A program made the translations under genes and the position numbers. The notes beneath the pieces are model-generated. The model was not told where the DNA came from and searched no databases. It saw nothing but the letters and a program-made list of their open reading frames with translations. A stretch of DNA of 64,000 nt from Anaerolineae bacterium UTCFX1 (GTDB taxonomy: Bacteria; Chloroflexota; Anaerolineae; Anaerolineales; Villigracilaceae): NCBI GenBank assembly GCA_002050275.1, contig MWTB01000021.1:1-64000 (forward strand), in the 5' to 3' direction. Shown here piece after piece: positions 16,184 through 22,479 of this stretch; positions within the stretch are counted from its first letter, which is position 1; each line of letters starts with the position of its first letter.

Positions 16184-18853
16184 TCACGCCTTGTATTCTG
16201 AGATATTTTCAAACGCGCTCTGATAATCTTCCTGACTTAACACCGTATCATACAAGCCAATATCTTCGCCGTAGTGTTTGTCAATGCCTGTATAAACCAG
16301 ACTGGCATCTTCATAGCGTTTGAATTTATAGACTGCATCATTCATCAAGGCGCTGTTGAATACATTGAGGCTGACCAGTAATTCAAAATCCTTGACATCC
16401 AACCCCGTGACGCGTTTGAATAATCCAGGTTCCAGTTTGGTAATGACATCTCGCAGCGTTTCCTCGCGAAAATCGGTGAGGTACATAAAAATAGGAACGC
16501 GGGTGGCGAACTTGATCAATTTTTCTTGAATCAACTTACGTTTGCTCTTGTATTCTTTTTCGGCTTCGGTCAATTCTTTTTTCTTTTTATCCGATAACTC
16601 TTTATCGTTGGCGTCCTTCTTGGCTTTCTTGACTGCTTCCGATTTGTTGATAATGGTTTCAATATCTTGATTCAAATTACGAAAACCTTCGATGCTCATC
16701 AAAGCGTCCATCGCCAGTTGATTCGCCATGAGGCGGGCGAGCGTTTCGTTATCCACGTTGACCAGCAGTGCGCTTTCCCATCTTTTGGCTAACAGGGTTG
16801 CAGTTGTGCCGCTCATGGCAATATCTAAAATGCCCGCCGCATCTATTTGTTTCATGGAACTGCCATCGTAGGCTAGGACGGGCAAGAAGTTAATGAACTC
16901 AGCCACTTTGGCTTCGGGGCTGGTCTTTTCATCTATGTTGAGGCGCGAAGCATATTCGGCAATTTGACGCAAGGCGCGGTTCGGCGCGAAATCAAAGACG
17001 TAACATTCTTCTTTGATAATCTGCTCTGCGTTGGGCGAATCGCCATCGGGATTTTTTATCGTCCACGGCGATTGAACCCGAAAGGCGGCTTGGAAATAGG
17101 TTTCGGGGCTGGATGAATTGCGAAGCATGAAAATGCCCGTCCACGGTTTGACCGTGACGCCTGTGGTTAACTTTCCGCAAGAAAGCGTGATGGTCTTAGA
17201 TTTGAGCGGGTCGTCCATTGCTTCTTGCACGGGATACAAAGCATTGACGCCAATTCCCGCCGCGCTGCCTGCGGCGACAATCACTTTGTAATCCTGATAA
17301 AACTTATTTTGCTTTTGCGCTAGCAGGTTACTCATGGCGTGACACGCCGCAACGCTGGGTAAAAACCAAAAGGTATGAGAAAGTACGTTTAGCAAGCGAA
17401 CATCGGAAAAAGGCATGGGCGGTTTCTTTGCCCCGAGTTTCAAGTTATCAATCGTCGTTTCGAGAAAAGAGCCGCGAATTAAATCCAGCCATTTTTGCAC
17501 TTCATCTTCATATTTAAATCTTGCCAATATGCCATCGCCTTCGGCAGAGAAGAAGACGTTTAGATCAAACTCGTTATATTCGCCTTGTTGCGCGATCTCA
17601 CGAATCGAATCGGGCAGTTGATAGGTGAGCAGAACCATGCGCGGGAGCATGGCATAGGGATTCGGCGACTCGTTTGTCGTTTCGAGCGTTCTCTTCTTGT
17701 CATTTCGAGCCGCCGTAGGCGGCGAGAAATCTTCTTCGCGGTCAAAGATTTCTCCTCCTTTCACTCGTCGAAATGACAAGGCTTTGTTGTTTCTCCCTTC
17801 GGTCGAAATGACAGACCACTTTTCTTTGGCGCGTTGTTCATCGGAATACGTCCAGTTGAAAATTTGCTCTTCGATGAATTCGCCCGAAGCAATAGCGCGG
17901 AACGGCGTGCCTGAGAGATAGAGATAATGATCGGTGGTGATGGGCATTTCGCCTTCATCAAAAATTTCTACGCCTTCGCCTTCGCCAAACTCAATTTCTT
18001 TTTTATCTTCGGCTTCAAATAAGTCTTTGGCGTTCTCGCGCCACGCTCCGTAATGATATTCGTCCAGGATGACGCAATCCCAATGCGTGGAGTGTACCCA
18101 TTCGTTTTTGGTTTTGATTCCGCCTGTGCTTTTATTTTTGCCGAGATAATCTTGAAACGAGCCGAAGCAGACAAACGGCTTTTTCTTATCGGCATCTTCA
18201 TACGAAAGCCCATGCGGAGAAATGAACTGCCAGCCTTTGAAGTCCACATGGTTTTTCAAATCTTCTTCCCAGGCGCTTTCAACGGCGGGCTTGAAGGTCA
18301 GGACTAAAATTTTCTTCCAGCCCATTCTTTTGGCGAGTTGATAGGCGGTAAAAGTTTTGCCGAAACGCATTTTTGCATTCCACAAAAAATGAGAAGTTTT
18401 CTTTTTGTTGCCTTTTTCTTTTTTGAAGTTGACAAAATGATTGGCGGTTCGTTCAATCGCTTCTTCCTGTTCGGGTCTGAGACTGAAGGTGAGCGTGCGA
18501 TTCTCTTCGTTGACCTCGCCCGTTTTGACCGCAACATACGCGGCTTGCACTTCTTTCACCGAGCAAGCAAACCATTCGCCGTTTGGATTCTTGATTCCCT
18601 TACTTCTTAAATAACGATGGATTTCATGGTCTGTAATAACCGTGCCATCGTTGTGCATGGCGGATTCTTCAAAGACGATTTGATACGGTGCTGACCCAGG
18701 TCTTAACGTGGGATATTGCGCCGCCACCCGTTCTTTTGCATTTTTTGTGGTGTAGCCAACTTTGAGCAGACCTTTGTATTGCGGGTTGGTATCTTCGTAG
18801 GCGTAAATTGTAGGGTTTGCCTCAGGGCGTGGGGGGAAGAAGTCGTTAGGCAT
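16184..18853 (-). CDS. GIY-YIG-like/SF2 helicase restriction protein with in-frame repeat insertion
   Basis: An 889-residue protein. The N terminus (about residues 14-110) resembles a T5orf172/GIY-YIG-type nuclease domain (TIYAYEDTNPQYKGLLKVGY). An SF2 helicase core follows, with Walker A AKMRFGKT near residue 160, the DEYH box in CVILDEYHYG, motif III LSGTPFR and motif VI AAFRVQSPW. The C-terminal 300 residues are helical and carry a Lys/Glu-rich coiled coil. With the downstream-encoded DNA methyltransferase it probably forms a restriction-modification system in which this protein translocates and cuts DNA. Residues of about 347-394 derive from copies of the palindromic repeat found at 20533-21682 and should be foreign to the fold. 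Confidence 0.85.
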   Translation of the reverse strand: MPNDFFPPRPEANPTIYAYEDTNPQYKGLLKVGYTTKNAKERVAAQYPTLRPGSAPYQIVFEESAMHNDGTVITDHEIHRYLRSKGIKNPNGEWFACSVKEVQAAYVAVKTGEVNEENRTLTFSLRPEQEEAIERTANHFVNFKKEKGNKKKTSHFLWNAKMRFGKTFTAYQLAKRMGWKKILVLTFKPAVESAWEEDLKNHVDFKGWQFISPHGLSYEDADKKKPFVCFGSFQDYLGKNKSTGGIKTKNEWVHSTHWDCVILDEYHYGAWRENAKDLFEAEDKKEIEFGEGEGVEIFDEGEMPITTDHYLYLSGTPFRAIASGEFIEEQIFNWTYSDEQRAKEKWSVISTEGRNNKALSFRRVKGGEIFDREEDFSPPTAARNDKKRTLETTNESPNPYAMLPRMVLLTYQLPDSIREIAQQGEYNEFDLNVFFSAEGDGILARFKYEDEVQKWLDLIRGSFLETTIDNLKLGAKKPPMPFSDVRLLNVLSHTFWFLPSVAACHAMSNLLAQKQNKFYQDYKVIVAAGSAAGIGVNALYPVQEAMDDPLKSKTITLSCGKLTTGVTVKPWTGIFMLRNSSSPETYFQAAFRVQSPWTIKNPDGDSPNAEQIIKEECYVFDFAPNRALRQIAEYASRLNIDEKTSPEAKVAEFINFLPVLAYDGSSMKQIDAAGILDIAMSGTTATLLAKRWESALLVNVDNETLARLMANQLAMDALMSIEGFRNLNQDIETIINKSEAVKKAKKDANDKELSDKKKKELTEAEKEYKSKRKLIQEKLIKFATRVPIFMYLTDFREETLRDVITKLEPGLFKRVTGLDVKDFELLVSLNVFNSALMNDAVYKFKRYEDASLVYTGIDKHYGEDIGLYDTVLSQEDYQSAFENISEYKA
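17674..17813 (-). repeat. Palindromic repeats inserted in frame in the helicase gene
   Basis: One full hairpin unit (17698-17780) and two half-units lie inside the coding sequence. Their arms are the same GTCATTTCGA and TCGAAATGAC sequences as in the array at 20533-21682. Read in the gene's frame they encode SVISTEGRNNKALSFRR and following residues without any stop codon. Confidence 0.9.
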
Positions 18854-18865
18854 GTCGAACTCCTA

Positions 18866-18898
18866 AGACTTCCGAAGTCTCGAAGACTTCGGAAGTCT
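18866..18898. repeat. 33-bp palindromic repeat between restriction genes
   Basis: AGACTTCCGAAGTCT and AGACTTCGGAAGTCT flank a 3-base centre; each arm is itself palindromic. It lies in the 74-base gap between the methyltransferase stop and the helicase start. A close copy is within the coding region at 244-277. It could fold as an RNA hairpin between the two cistrons. Confidence 0.8.
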
Positions 18899-18927
18899 GC
18901 TTGCAAGCCTGCCTGCCAAAGTTATCG

Positions 18928-20481
18928 TTACTCATCTTCCGACTCTCCCATTGGGCGAATCATAGTTTCTATAAACTCAATTTCGGTTTTGCTCAATTTG
19001 TATTTCTTGTAGAGTTTTTCATCCGTCCATGATTCGCTGAAGTCTTGCATGGGGACAAAAGAATAAACCTGACGATAGGCATTTTGAGTGTTTTTTAAAA
19101 GACCAACTAAAAACCTAAAAAATCGAGTTTGGATATAAGATATAACATTGTTGGCTGTTTCTTTTTTATCATATCCGCCGATAACTAGATAAGTCATGTT
19201 ACAACAAGATTGTGGTTTACCAATAAAAGGTTTATTTAATATCTGATGTGGATAGTTTTCGCTCGCTCCATATGCTTTACTGATAAATACTTTCCACTTA
19301 CCAACAAGTTCTTCTCTTGTAGTTATATATTTTTTGTCAGCATACGATATCCCATTTTTTAGCCATCCTTGCGAATAAATTTCTATTCCGTTTTTAAATG
19401 GCTTTTTTTGAAACTTCTTAAACATTATTTCCCTTTTTCCTTCAAAGTAATTCAATCCAAATGGATCACGCGGACTTACTATATCTGAAAAAATGGGTTC
19501 TGTTTTGCTTTTAACTTTATGGATAATTGAAACTGCTTCATTCCATCGAATAAATGTTGATAAACCCGATTCTAAAAGAGGTCTTTCAGAATATGAAATT
19601 TCTTGATTTTTATGAGTATATACTTTACATAAACCTTCATTATCTCTATCCCAAAGAAAAAAACTTACTCCCCCTTTTATCTGAACCCCAGGGAAGCAAT
19701 CATTTGCATCTATATAATCGTGAATTACGCGCAATTTGTTATCGTTTAACATGGAATCTCTAAATTTATCTAAACCAAAACCACCAGTAAACCATCGTGA
19801 TGGCGTAATCATGCTCAAATATCTTGGAGAAAGTTTTTTTGCTTGTTCAATAAATTTGTTATATATTGGTATGGCTTGAGACTCAACGCTACCTCCTGTA
19901 CTCAACTGATACGGCGGGTTGCCGATAATGACATCGAATTTCATTTTGAAAATCTCCTCTGGCTTGTCGGTGTGAATGAACTGGTAGGCATGGCTTTCCA
20001 TTGTGTCGTTGCGGTTATATTCTTTTACGTTCTCACTGGCTCCACAGTATTTACAACGCTCGCCTTCCCATGTATGCGCCATCCATTTGAAAATAATATT
20101 GCCTTCAGACGTGTCAAAGCCTTCGCAGACCGAATATTTTCCATCCGCTTTTTTTGAGCAATACACACTGCGCCGAGAAAGTATGGCGGTTATGTCGGTA
20201 ATGGCAATGCCGTATAACTGTTTGGTAAAAATGTGATTGATGCGCTTCTGCTGGTCAGGGATTTCTTTTTCCAAGCCAATCATTAATCGCTTGGCAATTT
20301 CGCGCAGAAAGACGCCCGTCTTGGTGGCGGGGTCAAGAAAAGTGGCGTTCTTGTCTTGCCAAATTTCGGGCGGTAATAAATCCAACATTTGGTTGACGAT
20401 GTTGGGCGGGGTGAAGACCTCGTCATTGCTCAGGTTGGCGAGGCAGGTCAGCACATCGGGGTTGTAGGATTGAGTCAGCAT
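18928..20481 (-). CDS. Eco57I-like N6-adenine DNA methyltransferase
   Basis: A 517-residue protein. Motif I (SAM binding) is FLDPATKTGVFLREI near residue 50, and the catalytic motif IV is IIGNPPYQL near residue 190, which marks N6-adenine methyltransferases. A CKYCG zinc-knuckle-like motif lies between them. The C-terminal half (coding about 18930-19850) is visibly more A/T-rich than its neighbours; it should hold the target-recognition domain and looks recently acquired or fast evolving. It is followed by the helicase gene after 74 bases, so the pair reads as modification plus restriction subunits. A TATAAA box lies 7 bases before its ATG. Confidence 0.9.
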   Translation of the reverse strand: MLTQSYNPDVLTCLANLSNDEVFTPPNIVNQMLDLLPPEIWQDKNATFLDPATKTGVFLREIAKRLMIGLEKEIPDQQKRINHIFTKQLYGIAITDITAILSRRSVYCSKKADGKYSVCEGFDTSEGNIIFKWMAHTWEGERCKYCGASENVKEYNRNDTMESHAYQFIHTDKPEEIFKMKFDVIIGNPPYQLSTGGSVESQAIPIYNKFIEQAKKLSPRYLSMITPSRWFTGGFGLDKFRDSMLNDNKLRVIHDYIDANDCFPGVQIKGGVSFFLWDRDNEGLCKVYTHKNQEISYSERPLLESGLSTFIRWNEAVSIIHKVKSKTEPIFSDIVSPRDPFGLNYFEGKREIMFKKFQKKPFKNGIEIYSQGWLKNGISYADKKYITTREELVGKWKVFISKAYGASENYPHQILNKPFIGKPQSCCNMTYLVIGGYDKKETANNVISYIQTRFFRFLVGLLKNTQNAYRQVYSFVPMQDFSESWTDEKLYKKYKLSKTEIEFIETMIRPMGESEDE

Positions 20482-20532
20482 GAGATTATTTATATCATTA
20501 TCCTTTTCTTTTCATTTCGCGCCGTTCTCTCT

Positions 20533-21080
20533 TTGTCATTTCGAGCCTTACCCTTTGTCGTTTCGAGTCCTTTACTCTTGTCATTTCGAGCGAAGCGAGA
20601 AATCTTACGTTGCACGACTCAAGATTTCTCCTCGTTTCACTCGTCGAAACGACAAGGCAAGGGGTTGTCACTTCGAGCCTTACTCTTTGTCATTTCGAGC
20701 CTTTTACTCTTGTCATTTCGAGCGAAGCGAGAAATCTTCTACAGCGCGACTCAAGATTTCTCCTCGTTTCACTCGTCGAAACGACAAGGCAAGGGGTTGT
20801 CACTTCGAGCCTTACTCTTTGTCATTTCGAGCCTTTTACCCTTTGTCATTTCGAGTCCTTTACTCTTGTCATTTCGAGCGAAGCGAGAAATCTTACGTTG
20901 CACGACTCAAGATTTCTCCTCGTTTCACTCGTCGAAACGACAGGGCGAGGGGTTGTCACTTCGAGCCTTACTCTTTGTCATTTCGAGCCTTTTACCCTTT
21001 GTCATTTCGAGCGAAGCGAGAAATCTTACGCATGGCATATCAAGGATTTCTCAGTCGCTAGCGCTCCCTCGAAATGACAA
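20533..21080. repeat. Array of palindromic repeat units (upstream block)
   Basis: Four full hairpin units (20578-20655, 20710-20787, 20866-20942, 20999-21080) are joined by half-units that start TTGTCATTTCGAG or TTGTCACTTCGAG. A full unit is about 78 bases: TTGTCATTTCGAGCGAAGCG, then AAATCT, a variable 10-15 base loop, AGATTTCTCCTCG and the complementary arm CGTCGAAACGACAA. The block fills a 576-base gene-free interval (20482-21057). The fourth unit overlaps the 3' end of the GIY-YIG gene. No true open reading frame is credible here. Confidence 0.9.
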
Positions 21081-21384
21081 GCGATGTGATGTCCCATTCC
21101 AAACTCAAATCCTTCCATTGGGGATTCATCGTCATAACCAGATTGTTTTTCTTTTCTCTGCGCCACTTCTTAATTTCCTTCTCTCGCGCAATTGCGGCAT
21201 GGACATCGTTACCATGCTCGTAGTAAACAAGTTTATTCACGTTGTATTTCTTGGTGAAGCCGTCTACCAATTTGTTTTTGTGTTCGTAAACTCGTCGTTC
21301 AAGATTGTTGGTCATCCCGATATACATGACTGTATCGTTCCAGTTGGTGAGGATGTAAACGTAGAAGTTGTAGTCTCTTGTCAT
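21058..21384 (-). CDS. Stand-alone GIY-YIG nuclease flanked by repeats
   Basis: A 108-residue single-domain GIY-YIG protein. It has the GIY-like YVYILTN at residues 8-14, the YIG-like MYIGMTNNLERRVYEHK with the conserved Arg, and the KKWRREKKNNLV helix followed by a PQWKDL segment near the end. Members of this small UvrC-like family are found in many copies in some genomes, with unknown function. Repeat units lie directly on both sides. The last residues (SLVISRER) are encoded by the arm of a repeat, so the repeat supplies the stop codon. The ATG at 21384 follows AAGGAA; an ATG at 21399 is possible. Nuclease activity is inferred. Confidence 0.9.
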   Translation of the reverse strand: MTRDYNFYVYILTNWNDTVMYIGMTNNLERRVYEHKNKLVDGFTKKYNVNKLVYYEHGNDVHAAIAREKEIKKWRREKKNNLVMTMNPQWKDLSLEWDITSLVISRER

Positions 21385-21403
21385 AGACGTTTCCTTCATC
21401 TTC

Positions 21404-21682
21404 CTGTCATTTCGAGTCCTTTACTCTTTGTCATTTCGAGCGAAGCGAGAAATCTTCACAGCGCGACTCAAGATTTCTCCTCGTTTCACTCGTCGAAACG
21501 ACAGGGCGAGGGGTTGTCACTTCGAGCCTTACCCTTTGTCATTTCGAGTCCTTTACTCTTTGTCATTTCGAGCCTTGTCCCGAACGAATGTGAGGGAGCA
21601 AGCGAGAAATCTTCACGGCGCGACTCAAGATTTCTCCTCGTTTCACTCGTCGAAACGACAAGCAAGGCGACTTTATCGAAAT
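21404..21682. repeat. Array of palindromic repeat units (downstream block)
   Basis: Two full units (21428-21503 and 21560-21661, the latter with an expanded left arm) plus half-units and a decayed terminal copy. They are the same family as the block at 20533-21080. It fills the gap between the GIY-YIG gene and the small methylase gene. No other feature is seen there. Confidence 0.88.
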
Positions 21683-21702
21683 GATAAGACTTGAGTCTAG
21701 AG

Positions 21703-22410
21703 CTAATCATTGCCACCTTCGCCAATCTTCAAAAAATGAACCAGCGGATAACTGCGCGTCTCGGTTGGCAGGAAAACCTTCTCGCCTAAATCTGAAACGT
21801 GTTCGTTCTTTGAAAATAAATCAAGTTGATTATTCTTCTTTGCTCCGTCAGGGATTAACTCGGCAAATACAAAATCTCGGCGTTTGAGCAGGCTGTTATT
21901 GAAAGGGAAGGACCACTCTGAAAAAATAATTTGTTGGATCGGCTGGCTAACCGTTCTTAAATCTAAAGCGTCTCCCCAAATAATATTTTTTTCAAGGATG
22001 AATTGAAGCGCGCGGCGAACTTCGTTTTTGGCTTTTTTCTTGAACAGCGTTGTGTAGGCTCCGTTGGCTAGGTCAAAGAGGCGTTTGCGGCATTCCATGA
22101 CATTGTCTTCCAAAATATCAATGCCATAGATCGAAGAAATCGCCGAGATTAAGTTGCGCTCATAGTCCAATTGGCTTTTGCGATATTTTTTAGCGACGAT
22201 CTGAAGTTTGCGATTTAGAATCTCAATCAGGAAATTTCCAGTTCCGCAAGCAGGCTCAAGGAAGCGCGAATCGATCCGCTCGGTTTCCTGCTTCACCAAA
22301 TCCAACATGGCGTTCACCTCGCGCGGGCTGGTGAATACTTCGCCGTGATCGGCGACGCGTTTTTTAGAGACGACTTGTTGTTCCACGAGAAAACTAAGCC
22401 TTCCAATCAA
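21703..22410 (-). CDS. Small N6-DNA-methylase-like protein of the restriction island
   Basis: A 235-residue protein with an N-terminal GEVFTSPREVNAMLDLV segment and a clear SAM-binding motif I (FLEPACGTGNFLIEIL), then IYGIDILEDNV and an IIWGDALDL strand, as in type I/IIG methylases. It has no NPPY-type catalytic motif IV, so it may be a non-catalytic partner, a split half of a methylase or a decayed enzyme. The start is a TTG at 22410 with AAGGAA upstream. It is the first gene of the island on the minus strand; about 1.2 kb of repeats and the GIY-YIG gene separate it from the Eco57I-like methyltransferase. Confidence 0.75.
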   Translation of the reverse strand: MIGRLSFLVEQQVVSKKRVADHGEVFTSPREVNAMLDLVKQETERIDSRFLEPACGTGNFLIEILNRKLQIVAKKYRKSQLDYERNLISAISSIYGIDILEDNVMECRKRLFDLANGAYTTLFKKKAKNEVRRALQFILEKNIIWGDALDLRTVSQPIQQIIFSEWSFPFNNSLLKRRDFVFAELIPDGAKKNNQLDLFSKNEHVSDLGEKVFLPTETRSYPLVHFLKIGEGGND

Positions 22411-22479
22411 TAGCGGCGTTCCTTACGGGTTTCATCTTCGCATAGTTTCCTTATATCTGCCTCAAGTAGAGATGCTCCA

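Noticed and set aside
20533-21682. Possible CRISPR array
   Set aside because: Units are long hairpins with half-units in place of unique spacers, spacing is uneven, and no cas gene is near.
20389-21694. Long plus-strand open frames (up to 431 codons) rich in HFERSEKS/VISSEAR-like sequence
   Set aside because: They are translations of the palindromic repeat array; the same peptide recurs with every unit and no domain or start signal is present.
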